A stretch of 64,000 nt of DNA from G963677445 sp963678275. GTDB lineage: Bacteria > Bacteroidota > Ignavibacteria > Ignavibacteriales > Melioribacteraceae. Positions 16,103 to 23,787 of the stretch are shown in pieces. The position numbers and the translations under genes were made by a program. Positions within the stretch are counted from its first letter, which is position 1. Each line of letters starts with the position of its first letter. Under the pieces are notes generated by a model. That model searched no databases and was not told the DNA's origin. It saw nothing but the letters and a program-made list of their open reading frames with translations. The stretch covers positions 682,001-746,000 of the forward strand of contig OY782765.1 in assembly GCA_963678275.1 (NCBI GenBank), given 5' to 3'.

Positions 16103-17101
16103 ATGGATTTATCAACCACATATATGGGCCTTAAGCTCAAGAATCCCATAGTTCCTTCAGCTTCACCTTTATCCGAAAACGTTGATAGTGTTAAAGCAAT
16201 GGAAGATGCGGGTGCAGCGGCGGTTGTAGTTTACTCATTGTTCGAAGAACAGCTTACTCATGAATCTGGTGAAATCGATCATTACATGAACTACGGCGCT
16301 GAAAGTTATGCTGAAGCAATATCATATCTGCCGGAACCTGAAGAATTCAAACTCGGCCCGGTGGAATATCTTGATCATATCGCGAATCTTAAAAAAGCAG
16401 TTGATATTCCGGTGATCGGAAGTTTAAATGGCGTCAGCGCGGGCGGCTGGGCTAAATACGCCAAAAATATTCAGGACGCGGGCGCCGACGCTCTTGAGCT
16501 GAATGTTTATTATATCCCGACTAATCCTAATCTGTGCGGTTCGGAAGTTGAAAACATGTATGTTGACACACTTAAAGCAGTTAAAGAAAATGTTGATATT
16601 CCGGTGGCAATTAAATTAAGTCCCTTCTTCACATCACTTTCCTGCATGGCCAGAAAACTTGATCATGCCGGAGCGGACGCTCTTGTTATGTTCAACCGTT
16701 TTTATCAGCCCGATTTCGATCTGGAAAAACTGGAAGTTGTGCCTAATCTGATGCTGAGCACAAACTGGGAAATGCGTTTGCCTCTGCGCTGGATATCAAT
16801 TCTTTATGGAAATATCAAAGCTTCCATGGCTGCCACAAGCGGTATACATTCGGCTGAAGATATTATAAAGGTAATGATGGCAGGCGGCGACGTCGCCCAG
16901 GTATGCTCAGAACTTCTGCTCAACGGTGTTTCGAGAATCAGTGAAATGCTGGCAGGCGTTAAAAGCTGGATGGAAGAAAAAGAATATGACTCAATAAATA
17001 CAATGAAAGGAAGTATGAGTCAGAAATCAGTTGCTAATCCGGCAGAATTTGAGCGCGCCAATTATATGAAAACCCTACAGAGTTACAAAACTCTACTTTA
17101 A
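16103..17101 (+). CDS. Dihydroorotate dehydrogenase-like FMN protein
   Basis: 332 residues. ATG 16103 sits 5 bases after TGGAG, so it is preferred to the in-frame GTG 16097. A TIM barrel of the class-1 DHOD family: MGLKLKNPIVPSASPLS, DAGAAAVVVYSLFEE, PVIGSLNGVSAGGWAKYAK, ALELNVYY, PVAIKLSPF and the phosphate-binding GGDVAQVCSELL. It lacks the usual pyrimidine-pathway context, and such proteins next to nifJ are a recurrent but uncharacterised pairing. Pyrimidine synthesis is therefore not the safest reading; an FMN reductase linked to pyruvate/ferredoxin metabolism is an inference. Confidence 0.85.
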   Translation: MDLSTTYMGLKLKNPIVPSASPLSENVDSVKAMEDAGAAAVVVYSLFEEQLTHESGEIDHYMNYGAESYAEAISYLPEPEEFKLGPVEYLDHIANLKKAVDIPVIGSLNGVSAGGWAKYAKNIQDAGADALELNVYYIPTNPNLCGSEVENMYVDTLKAVKENVDIPVAIKLSPFFTSLSCMARKLDHAGADALVMFNRFYQPDFDLEKLEVVPNLMLSTNWEMRLPLRWISILYGNIKASMAATSGIHSAEDIIKVMMAGGDVAQVCSELLLNGVSRISEMLAGVKSWMEEKEYDSINTMKGSMSQKSVANPAEFERANYMKTLQSYKTLL

Positions 17102-17112
17102 TAATTTTTTAA

Positions 17113-17136
17113 GGAAGCTGCCTTTTGGCAGCTTCC
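17113..17136. terminator. Stem-loop terminator between convergent genes
   Basis: GGAAGCTGCC-TTTT-GGCAGCTTCC, a perfect 10-bp stem with a T-rich stretch on the right and an A-rich stretch on the left. It lies between the DHOD-like gene and the minus-strand gene at 17144 and probably serves both directions. Confidence 0.85.
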
Positions 17137-17143
17137 CTGAATT

Positions 17144-17497
17144 TTATTTTTCTTTCCAGTCTTTCTCAAGGTATTCAACCAGTAAATCATGCTCCTCTTC
17201 GGTAACCTGATTGAAATTTTTAATTATATCGGGATTACTTTCACGCATTACTTTAAAATCGTCTTCAATCGCTTTCAGGTATTCATTTACATCTACAAAA
17301 AAACCGGCGGCTTCTTCCTTTATATTCTTTTTGGCGTCGGCATTATTATGCGCGATTGCCCAAAAATAGAGCACGGCAAATCCTGACTTTAATTTGGACT
17401 CCCTCAACGGAGCGCCCGACTCTTCAGAATATTGCCTCGACATCTGGTAATAGAAATTTTTAATTTGTTCCAAAGGTTTATTATTTTCGTTGGACAT
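17144..17497 (-). CDS. Hypothetical acidic helical protein
   Basis: 117 residues, not recognised. Charged and mostly helical by inspection: MSNENNKPLEQIKNFYYQMS, a mildly hydrophobic stretch (SGFAVLYFWAIAHNNA) in the middle, and an acidic C-terminal helix (EEEHDLLVEYLEKDWKEK). No signal peptide or Cys/His motif. Convergent with the nifJ unit and followed by the shared stem-loop. Reasonable coding composition supports a real gene. Confidence 0.7.
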   Translation of the reverse strand: MSNENNKPLEQIKNFYYQMSRQYSEESGAPLRESKLKSGFAVLYFWAIAHNNADAKKNIKEEAAGFFVDVNEYLKAIEDDFKVMRESNPDIIKNFNQVTEEEHDLLVEYLEKDWKEK

Positions 17498-17588
17498 AAA
17501 TTCTCCATTTTTGCTGGATAACGATTTTATTTTTTAACAAGAGAGCAAAAATAATAATTCATAAAATAATGAAAAAGAGACTGATTCT

Positions 17589-18059
17589 ATGAAAAAGATA
17601 ATATTTGTTTGTATGGGCAATATATGCCGGTCACCCTCTGCCGAGGCTGTTATGAAACATAAACTGAATGAAAGAGGAAAAACAGGGGAATATTTTGTTG
17701 ACTCGGCAGGAACGATTGATTATCACGAAGGAGAGGAAGCGGACGCCCGGATGAAAAAACATGCGGAGAAGAGGGGATATCAGCTTGAAAGTATCGCGAG
17801 GGGATTCCGTGATGTCGATTTTGAAAAGTTTGATCATATTCTCGTTATGGATGACAGTAACCTTGACGCGATAAGAAAAAGAGATAAATCGGGAAAGTAT
17901 AATCACAAGATCAGGAAACTTACCGACTTCAGCTCCAACGGTTATAAAAGTGTTCCCGATCCCTATTATGGGGGCGCCGCGGGATTTGAGAATGTGCTGG
18001 ATATTCTGGAAGACTCGATAGAAAATTTTATCAATTCAATTGAAAATAAAGATGATTAA
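17589..18059 (+). CDS. Low-molecular-weight protein-tyrosine phosphatase
   Basis: 156 residues. The P-loop is near the N-terminus as required: VCMGNICRSP, i.e. C-X5-R-S, and the general-acid Asp is in VPDPYYGG. The fold-typical VDSAGT follows the P-loop. Roles of such enzymes range from exopolysaccharide control to arginine or tyrosine dephosphorylation. The stop overlaps the start of the fructosamine-kinase-family gene by 8 bp; this phosphatase-kinase pair is a common couple in bacteria and may act together in protein deglycation. Confidence 0.92.
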   Translation: MKKIIFVCMGNICRSPSAEAVMKHKLNERGKTGEYFVDSAGTIDYHEGEEADARMKKHAEKRGYQLESIARGFRDVDFEKFDHILVMDDSNLDAIRKRDKSGKYNHKIRKLTDFSSNGYKSVPDPYYGGAAGFENVLDILEDSIENFINSIENKDD

Positions 18060-18912
18060 AGAAGATATTGAGAAACTGACAGGGGAGGAAGTGATATCCT
18101 CCTCGGCTATTTCCGGCGGCTGTATCGCCAGTTCGAATGTTATCAGCGCTGTATCGGGGAAAAAGTATTTTGTGAAATCTTATTCCGGTCCGGGCAGAGA
18201 AATTCTCAGGAATGAATTTAACGGCCTTAAGGAACTTAAGAATGCCGGTGTTATCAGGGTGCCGGAACCGGTTGGTTTCACTGAATCTGTGTTGATAATC
18301 GAGTATATAGAATCAGGCAGGAAAAAGAGTGATTTTTTTAACAGTTTCGGAGCGAAATTTGCCAGGCTGCATCGTGTAACCTCCGATGAGTTTGGCTTTT
18401 TCGAAAATAACTTTATCGGCGCCACTCCCCAGGTAAATTTACCCCGAAAAAAAGACTGGACCGAATTTTATATAACCAACCGTCTCGGGTATCAAATAAG
18501 GCTGGCTGAAAAGAATGGATATAATCATAGTGAGCTTGGAAGATTATATCCACAATTTGAGAAGATTATTCCCAAAGCGATTGAGGGAAGTGAAAATATA
18601 CCCTCTCTTCTTCATGGTGATCTCTGGGGAGGCAATTACCTGAGCGATGAAAATGGTGAACCAGTTCTCATTGATCCGGCTGTTTATTACGGCAACCGTG
18701 AGGCTGATCTCGCCATGACAAGATTATTCGGCGGGTTTTCACACGAGTTTTATGAAGTTTATAATGAAGAGTATCCTCTTCCCGAAGGCTGGCAGGAGAG
18801 GGTGGATATTTATAAACTCTATCATGTGCTCAATCATCTTAATCTCTTCGGAACATCATATCTCGGCAGCGCGATATCGATTATTAAAAGTTATATTAAA
18901 AGATTTAACTGA
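18052..18912 (+). CDS. Fructosamine/ketosamine-3-kinase family protein
   Basis: 286 residues from ATG 18052 (a TTG at 18040 is the alternative). Aminoglycoside-phosphotransferase-like fold: KYFVKSYSG holds the ATP-binding Lys, LLHGDLWGGNYL is the catalytic loop (Asp, Asn) and LIDPAVYYGNREADLAM is the metal-binding segment, as in the fructosamine kinase family. It would phosphorylate sugar adducts on proteins and so promote deglycation. Part of this gene (from GCCAGGCTGCATCGTGTAAC at 18361) is duplicated at 33251-33511 on the far side of the accessory island, so this copy is the intact original. Confidence 0.9.
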   Translation: MIKEDIEKLTGEEVISSSAISGGCIASSNVISAVSGKKYFVKSYSGPGREILRNEFNGLKELKNAGVIRVPEPVGFTESVLIIEYIESGRKKSDFFNSFGAKFARLHRVTSDEFGFFENNFIGATPQVNLPRKKDWTEFYITNRLGYQIRLAEKNGYNHSELGRLYPQFEKIIPKAIEGSENIPSLLHGDLWGGNYLSDENGEPVLIDPAVYYGNREADLAMTRLFGGFSHEFYEVYNEEYPLPEGWQERVDIYKLYHVLNHLNLFGTSYLGSAISIIKSYIKRFN

Positions 18913-19005
18913 TTTATCATAAGAGGATGAAATGACCGAATCTTCAAAAATAGCTGTTTTTCAGAAAAAAGAGATCAGGAAAACTATTTGTAATAATGGA
19001 TGGTG
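18361..19005 (+). repeat. Left flanking direct repeat of the accessory island
   Basis: Covers the 3' half of the fructosamine-kinase-family gene, its stop, the spacer and the first about 24 codons of dinD. The right copy is 33251-33608. The copies are about 90% alike over the alignable parts; the right one lacks about 290 bp of the kinase gene (joined between 'CTGGC' and 'AGGAGAG'). Confidence 0.85.
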
Positions 19006-19048
19006 GCAGGCCATTTCTATAGTGTCTAAATTAAAATGTGATTTTTAA
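18932..19048 (+). pseudogene. dinD 5' fragment
   Basis: MTESSKIAVFQKKEIRKTIC matches residues 1-20 of the intact dinD at 33535 with one change, and the upstream ribosome site is the same. Homology ends near 19005 at NNGWW; the frame runs another 14 codons through unrelated sequence to a TAA. This is what remained of dinD on the left when the island separated it from its gene. Confidence 0.85.
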
Positions 19049-19069
19049 GAAATTTCCTATTGTAATATC

Positions 19070-19549
19070 ATGAATATAAAAAGACTGAAAGATAAAATAG
19101 TTCTCATACAGTCATATTGGTTTATTTTATTGTTCGTTTTTGTTTACTTCATGGCCTTTTTTTCAAAACTGTTGGAGGGTGATTTTAATTATGTCCCAAT
19201 GGTATTTATCCTTTTCTTCTTATCACTATTTTATTTTATTCGTAAAGTAACATTCACAAAGGAATATATCGATATCAGAAGCGTATTCTTCAATATTCCA
19301 ATAAAAAAAATTCCTGTGGGGATTATAAAGCGGTTTTACATATATCAAGGCGCCAACTTCAGATTGCAGTTATATTGCGATACCCTGGAAAATGAAAGAT
19401 ACTATATTGGATTTACCCGAGAGGACAAACTTCAATATAAAAAAATATTTCAGGAAATAGTTAAGAAATTCAGGCTGAAAGCAACAATACAAAGTTCGAG
19501 AAAGTATAAATCATCCGTTGTGCTTGATAGCTGGTGGCATTATAAATAG
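19070..19549 (+). CDS. Small membrane protein with PH-like tail, putative orphan immunity protein
   Basis: 159 residues, not assigned to a named family. Two membrane segments (about 15-33, WFILLFVFVYFMAFF; 43-58, MVFILFFLSLFYFI) are followed by a strand-rich domain (VTFTKEYIDIRSVFF, IKKIPVGIIKRFYI, ERYYIGF) and a C-terminal helix, the plan of bacterial PH-domain membrane proteins. The gene at 29821 has the same plan and directly follows a toxin relic. Its own toxin is missing. An Rhs core scar begins at its stop codon. Immunity function is inferred from place and design. Confidence 0.6.
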   Translation: MNIKRLKDKIVLIQSYWFILLFVFVYFMAFFSKLLEGDFNYVPMVFILFFLSLFYFIRKVTFTKEYIDIRSVFFNIPIKKIPVGIIKRFYIYQGANFRLQLYCDTLENERYYIGFTREDKLQYKKIFQEIVKKFRLKATIQSSRKYKSSVVLDSWWHYK

Positions 19550-19661
19550 TGATTTTGAAACAGGATATGATTATTTTGCTATGCCCGCCGCAACTCGTAT
19601 TTTGAGTGAAGGAGGGGCGCCAGGTTCTTTGACAGCTTTTTAGGCAGGTGGCATAGTGTGG
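19549..19661 (+). repeat. Rhs core 3'-end scar with 38-bp insertion, copy 1
   Basis: GATTTTGAAACAGGATATGA (encoding DFETGYD) is joined, through a 38-bp insert starting TATGCCCGCCGCAACTCG, to GCCAGGTTCTTTGACAGC and GGCAGGTGGCATAGTGTGG (encoding ARFFDS and GRWHSV). In the intact core at 24651-24724 the two halves are contiguous. The insert shifts the frame by two and puts a TGA ahead of the second half. Confidence 0.85.
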
Positions 19662-20401
19662 ACCCGTTAGCCGAGAAAACATTTAGCTGGAGCCCATATA
19701 GTTATACATATTGTAATCCACTAAAGTTTACTGATCCTGACGGGATGTATGCACATGAAACTGTTGGAAACAGGGATTATTTTACAGTTTTAAATTCAGC
19801 ATCCATAAATATCATTCAATTCATTGGGAGTGTACCAGGCGGCGGCGTAGTCTCAGATATTTTGAAAAAAATCACTGGTGATAATATTTTTACAAAAAGC
19901 GGCCCGGCAGATATTGCTAAAAAACATCTTCAGGGAAAGGTGACCGGATATTTTGATCTAGGATTTGGAAACGTATTAAACGTTTTATCGACAATAACCG
20001 AAACTGATAAGATATTTTTTAACCAAGAGGTGGATAAACGTTCATTTGCAGACCCGGCAGTATATTCAGTGGGTGAATATATCCCGGGAGAAAATCGGTT
20101 TATACCGCTATTCACCCCGAGATGGATTGTAGAATATGGGGAACAATATCAGTTGATGAAGACTACCCACTCGGCTGATGACTGGCTGAAAATTAACCCT
20201 GAGTTTATACGTTTATTTGGTAAGCAATGGTTATCAAGAGCAAAAATGCACATGGATATATTTCAGGAAAAACACAGAACTCAACTCACAAGGGAAAGAT
20301 TGCAAAAACATTTGATGAGAATGGGGAATTATATCCCGTACAACTCATCTCGACATCCCGCTCCTATTTTGGGATGGGATAACGGAGGTCTTGGATTCTA
20401 A
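19658..20401 (+). CDS. Orphan Rhs C-terminal (toxin) fragment
   Basis: The frame actually opens just after the scar insert (about 19604): ARFFDSFLGRWHSVDPLAEK, then YSYTYCNPLKFTDPDGMY, the canonical end of an Rhs/YD-repeat core, and about 220 variable residues. No true start codon or ribosome site precedes it, so it needs fusion to a complete core to be made. The variable part has a glycine-rich stretch (FIGSVPGGGVVSDILKK) and an aromatic C-terminus (WLKINPEFIRLFGKQWLSRA, NYIPYNSSRHPAPILG). I do not recognise the toxin fold. The lipoprotein 13 bp downstream is the candidate immunity partner. Confidence 0.7.
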   Translation: MDPLAEKTFSWSPYSYTYCNPLKFTDPDGMYAHETVGNRDYFTVLNSASINIIQFIGSVPGGGVVSDILKKITGDNIFTKSGPADIAKKHLQGKVTGYFDLGFGNVLNVLSTITETDKIFFNQEVDKRSFADPAVYSVGEYIPGENRFIPLFTPRWIVEYGEQYQLMKTTHSADDWLKINPEFIRLFGKQWLSRAKMHMDIFQEKHRTQLTRERLQKHLMRMGNYIPYNSSRHPAPILGWDNGGLGF

Positions 20402-20414
20402 TTATGGAGAAAAA

Positions 20415-21350
20415 ATGAAAATATTAAATCTCATTATTATATGCTGTATGATAAGTTGTAACCAAAACAGTACCCAGGTAAGTAACCTGTTTGAAGAACC
20501 AGGGACAAAAATTTTGTATTGTTCCGTGAGACAGGCTGTTGTCTCACCAGCATACGCAGATTTGAAAATGTTAAATATTCAAACAGGGACGGTGGTTGAT
20601 GTCATACCTCTCTTTTTATCAGACAAAATTCCCTGTCTGTCTCCAAATCTTGACAAGATTTGTTATCTTCATTCATATAAATTATCCGGGAATCTGGATG
20701 TAGTTTTGCAGGATTTGAAATCTAAAAAGAAAAAAACAATATCTTTAACTGAAAAATTATTAGTAACAGATGATTTTGAGATGTTAAGCGACATTGCTTT
20801 TTCCTCAGATTCAACGTTATTTATAGCATACAAAGATAATTTCTATAGTTATAATTTATTATCAGATTCATTAGTCCAAATCAGCTCAAACCAGGGGAAG
20901 AGAATCACTAATTTTTCAATCAATCATAAAGGAAATTATTTAATGTTTTCTTATCTTCCAGACTTTCGAAAAGTTGGAATAGAAAAATTGGGGATTCTCG
21001 ATCTCAACTTAAATAATATTCAATACTTTGACCAATATGTTGAAATAACCGGATTCGGTAATTGGTCCCCGGATGGTCAGAAGTTTGTTTTTCTAAATTT
21101 TAAGGATGAAATTGTAATATATGATTTAATCAAAAATGCTTTTGAAAATTATTCGTATGAACTTGATGAAGCAGACAGGGGGATAATCCAGGTGAAATTT
21201 ATTAGTAATTCTGAGTTAGTGATAGCTACGACTGATCTTCACCGTTCAGTTCCTATTGATCTTGCGGTTTATGATATTACCAGGAACAAAGTTGTAAAAA
21301 TGCTTAATAGTGATAGCAGGGATGAGGTGGATATAAGTGTTTACTACTGA
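20415..21350 (+). CDS. Beta-propeller lipoprotein, candidate immunity partner
   Basis: 311 residues from ATG 20415 (GGAGA 5 bases upstream; the earlier TTG-type start is poorer). The signal peptide MKILNLIIICCMISCNQNS has a lipobox ending ISC, so it is a lipid-anchored periplasmic or outer-membrane protein. Repeated strand units such as FSSDSTLFIAYKDNFYSYNL, LPDFRKVGIEKLGILDL and NWSPDGQKFVFLNFKDEIVIYD are TolB/WD-like propeller blades. It directly follows an orphan Rhs toxin fragment, where immunity genes are normally found. A propeller lipoprotein would be an unusual immunity protein, and it might instead be a cargo or adhesin. Confidence 0.65.
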   Translation: MKILNLIIICCMISCNQNSTQVSNLFEEPGTKILYCSVRQAVVSPAYADLKMLNIQTGTVVDVIPLFLSDKIPCLSPNLDKICYLHSYKLSGNLDVVLQDLKSKKKKTISLTEKLLVTDDFEMLSDIAFSSDSTLFIAYKDNFYSYNLLSDSLVQISSNQGKRITNFSINHKGNYLMFSYLPDFRKVGIEKLGILDLNLNNIQYFDQYVEITGFGNWSPDGQKFVFLNFKDEIVIYDLIKNAFENYSYELDEADRGIIQVKFISNSELVIATTDLHRSVPIDLAVYDITRNKVVKMLNSDSRDEVDISVYY

Positions 21351-21372
21351 GTGAGGTTTTGCATTGAATAAT

Positions 21373-21423
21373 CGTCTCTCCCCGCTTATTTCAGGCTGGT
21401 CTTTATACACACTTGACACAGGG
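21373..21423 (+). repeat. IS left terminal inverted repeat
   Basis: Outer CGTCTCTCCCC and inner CTGGTC / TTTATACACACTTG / CACAGGG blocks match the right end in reverse complement; the left end has about 5 extra bases between blocks. Confidence 0.8.
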
Positions 21424-21446
21424 AAACAATATGCTTACCTTTATGT

Positions 21447-23705
21447 ATGCAAATTTATGGAAAAATATATACACAAGAAATTATCGATCTCATTAACGAA
21501 GCTATAGAGAGAGAACCAGGTATATCTCGTCTTGAACTATCACGTATGGTTTGTGAGACAATGAACTGGCGTTCGGCAAATGGTAATCTACAGGATATGA
21601 GCTGTAGAAAAGCTTTAGCCGAGCTAAATCGAAGAGGAGTCATAAAACTTCCCGAGATAAAACAAAAATATTCATTCGAAAAAAGAAGTGAAAAAAGGGT
21701 GGAAGTTCAGATAACTGAGATTACCTGCAAGTTATCAGAATTGGGCATAATTACTGTAGAACCAATTACAAGCCGTTATAGTAAGGATTCTAAAATATGG
21801 CGATTTTTACTTGATCAATATCATTATCTTGGCAGCGGACATCTATGTGGATCACAGATAAGATATATTGTTAAAAGCAGTATATATGGTTATATTGGAG
21901 CCTTGAGTTTCAGTTCAGGCGGCTGGAAGCTAAAGGCCCGTGATGAATATATCGGCTGGAGCGAATCAGCGAAAAACAATAATATAAAATATGTGGTAAA
22001 CAACGCCCGCTTTTTAATATTGCCAACGATAAAGGTAAAGAATCTTGCGTCATACGTATTATCGAGAGTACTATCACGTTTGCCAAAAGATTGGGAACAA
22101 AGATATTCAGTATCCCCGGTACTGGTAGAGACATATATAGACCCGGAGAGATTTACAGGCACAAGTTATATATCAGGCAACTGGAAATATGTGGGAAAGA
22201 GTTCAGGCAGGCGGGACGGAATCCGCAAGCAAATATATTTATATCATTTAAGTAAAAGCTGGAAAACAATACTCTGCAAAGAAAAGCCCTATCGTTTGGG
22301 AGAAAGACCGTCACCGGGCAAAGGAAGTGATTGGACAGAGGAAGAATTTGGCAGAGTAGATTTTTATGATAATCGTCTAAAGGAACGATTAAAAACAATA
22401 GCGGGGGATTTTTTTAATAGTCCCCAGTCGAATATACCGGAAGCAAGTGGCGATAAAGCGGCAACTATAGGCGCATACAGGTTTTTCAAAAATGAGAATG
22501 TAAAAATGGAAGTAATATTAACAGCCCATAAAGAAGCGACAATCGAACGTATCAGAGAGCATAAAGTAGTACTGGCTCCACAGGATACGACAATATTAGA
22601 TTACAGCACACATCCAAAGACAGAAGGTCTTGGCCCTATAAACACAATAAAAGCCCAAAATATAGGTTTGATATTACATGATACCCTGGCCTTCAGCGAG
22701 CAGGGAACGCCACTGGGAGTTCTGGACGCCCAATGCTGGGCGCGGGATCAGGAGGAACAGGGTAAAAGCAAAAGACGAAAAGAATTGCCAATAGAAGAAA
22801 AAGAGAGTATGAAATGGATAAACAGCCTGGAGAAAGTAAACGAAGTCCGGCAGTTATGTCCGGAAACAATGATAGTGAGCATAGGAGATCGGGAATCAGA
22901 CATCTATGAACTGTTTAAGGCGGCCCAGGCGATACCAGAAGGGCCAAAGTTGCTGGTAAGATCAGAGAGGAGCAGGAATCGGAAAACAGATCATGAGGAT
23001 TTGTGGGAATATATGTCAAAGCGTGAAATTGCCGGATCACTTGAAATTCACCTACCGCGCAGAGGGAATAAAAAGGGGAGGGACGCAAGGGTGGAATTGC
23101 GGTTTTCAGAAGTAAATCTAATGCCGCCGAAGCGGTTTAAAGAAGAAGAACCGATACAGGCGTGGGCAGTATATCTGAAAGAAGAGGCGGGGTCATCATC
23201 AACAGAATCCCCGATAGAATGGATGCTGTTGACCACAGCGGCAGTAGAGAAGTTCGAAGACGCGGTAAAACGTGTAGAATGGTATACAGGACGATGGGGC
23301 ATAGAGGTATATCATCGCACACTAAAAAGCGGATGCAGGATAAAGGATAGACAGTTATCAACGACAGACAGCCTGGAAGCCAGTCTTGGGATAGATATGG
23401 TAGTGGCCTGGCGAATATATTATATGACAATGCTTGGACGGGAAAGACCAGATTTTCCCTGTACGGAATTTTTTAGGGATGTTCAATGGAAGGCTCTACA
23501 CTGTTATTATAACAAGACAAAGAACTATCCGTCAAAGCCGCCAACACTAAAGGAGGCAATACGAATGGTTGGAGCAATAGGAGGTCATTTAGGCAGAAAG
23601 GGTGATGGAATGCCCGGCGCCCAGGCGCTATGGCGGGGAATAATACGTCTGGATACTGCCACAGAAATGTTTGTGATTTTAACTGCAAAGCCTCCACCGG
23701 GATAA
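21447..23705 (+). CDS. IS4-family DDE transposase with N-terminal DruA/DUF4338-like domain
   Basis: 752 residues with two parts. Residues about 95-255 match the DUF4338 (DruA) pattern: WRFLLDQYHYLGSGHLCGSQ, YIGALSFSSGGWKLKARDEY, IGW, VVNNARFLILPTIKVKNLAS and PVLVETYIDPERFTGTSY. Residues about 310-750 are a Tn5-like IS4 transposase: GDKAATIGAYRFFKNENV, catalytic D in LAPQDTTILDY, D in SIGDRESDIYELF and the E/K segment WGIEVYHRTLKSGCRIKDRQ. Both halves read in one uninterrupted frame. DruA is known from the Druantia anti-phage system; here the domain probably belongs to the transposition machinery. It lies within its own terminal repeats. Confidence 0.88.
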   Translation: MQIYGKIYTQEIIDLINEAIEREPGISRLELSRMVCETMNWRSANGNLQDMSCRKALAELNRRGVIKLPEIKQKYSFEKRSEKRVEVQITEITCKLSELGIITVEPITSRYSKDSKIWRFLLDQYHYLGSGHLCGSQIRYIVKSSIYGYIGALSFSSGGWKLKARDEYIGWSESAKNNNIKYVVNNARFLILPTIKVKNLASYVLSRVLSRLPKDWEQRYSVSPVLVETYIDPERFTGTSYISGNWKYVGKSSGRRDGIRKQIYLYHLSKSWKTILCKEKPYRLGERPSPGKGSDWTEEEFGRVDFYDNRLKERLKTIAGDFFNSPQSNIPEASGDKAATIGAYRFFKNENVKMEVILTAHKEATIERIREHKVVLAPQDTTILDYSTHPKTEGLGPINTIKAQNIGLILHDTLAFSEQGTPLGVLDAQCWARDQEEQGKSKRRKELPIEEKESMKWINSLEKVNEVRQLCPETMIVSIGDRESDIYELFKAAQAIPEGPKLLVRSERSRNRKTDHEDLWEYMSKREIAGSLEIHLPRRGNKKGRDARVELRFSEVNLMPPKRFKEEEPIQAWAVYLKEEAGSSSTESPIEWMLLTTAAVEKFEDAVKRVEWYTGRWGIEVYHRTLKSGCRIKDRQLSTTDSLEASLGIDMVVAWRIYYMTMLGRERPDFPCTEFFRDVQWKALHCYYNKTKNYPSKPPTLKEAIRMVGAIGGHLGRKGDGMPGAQALWRGIIRLDTATEMFVILTAKPPPG

Positions 23706-23721
23706 TTATTTCGCCCACACC

Positions 23722-23767
23722 CCCTGTGCTAAGTGTGTGTAAGGACCAGTATTTCAGGGGAGAGGCG
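23722..23767 (-). repeat. IS right terminal inverted repeat
   Basis: CCCTGTGCTAAGTGTGTGTA followed by AGGACCAG and GGGGAGAGGCG, the inverse of the left end. Confidence 0.8.
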
Positions 23768-23787
23768 TATTAATTTCTCTTCATTAA

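Larger units (their letters stand above)
21373..23767 (+). mobile_element. IS4-family (Tn5-like) insertion sequence with DruA-fused transposase
   Basis: About 2.4 kb. The ends are imperfect inverted repeats: left CGTCTCTCCCC...CTGGTCTTTATACACACTTG...CACAGGG (21373-21423), right end (reverse complement) CGCCTCTCCCC...CTGGTCCTTACACACACTTA...CACAGGG (23767-23722). One gene fills it. Flanks are GAATAAT on the left and TATTAAT on the right; I cannot identify a clean target duplication. It sits between the lipoprotein gene and a 5'-truncated Rhs gene and probably accounts for the loss of that gene's 5' part. Confidence 0.85.

Noticed and set aside
12457..17101. Nitrogen-fixation cluster implied by nifJ
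   Set aside because: No nitrogenase or nif accessory gene is present; here the enzyme is a general pyruvate:ferredoxin oxidoreductase.
17631..17906. Minus-strand frames under recognised genes (here under the phosphatase; many others in the window)
   Set aside because: They are shadows of strongly supported genes with clear motifs on the opposite strand.
21373..23767. A standalone Druantia-type defence gene
   Set aside because: The DruA-like region is fused to a full transposase and enclosed by terminal inverted repeats; no druB-E-like helicase genes are nearby.
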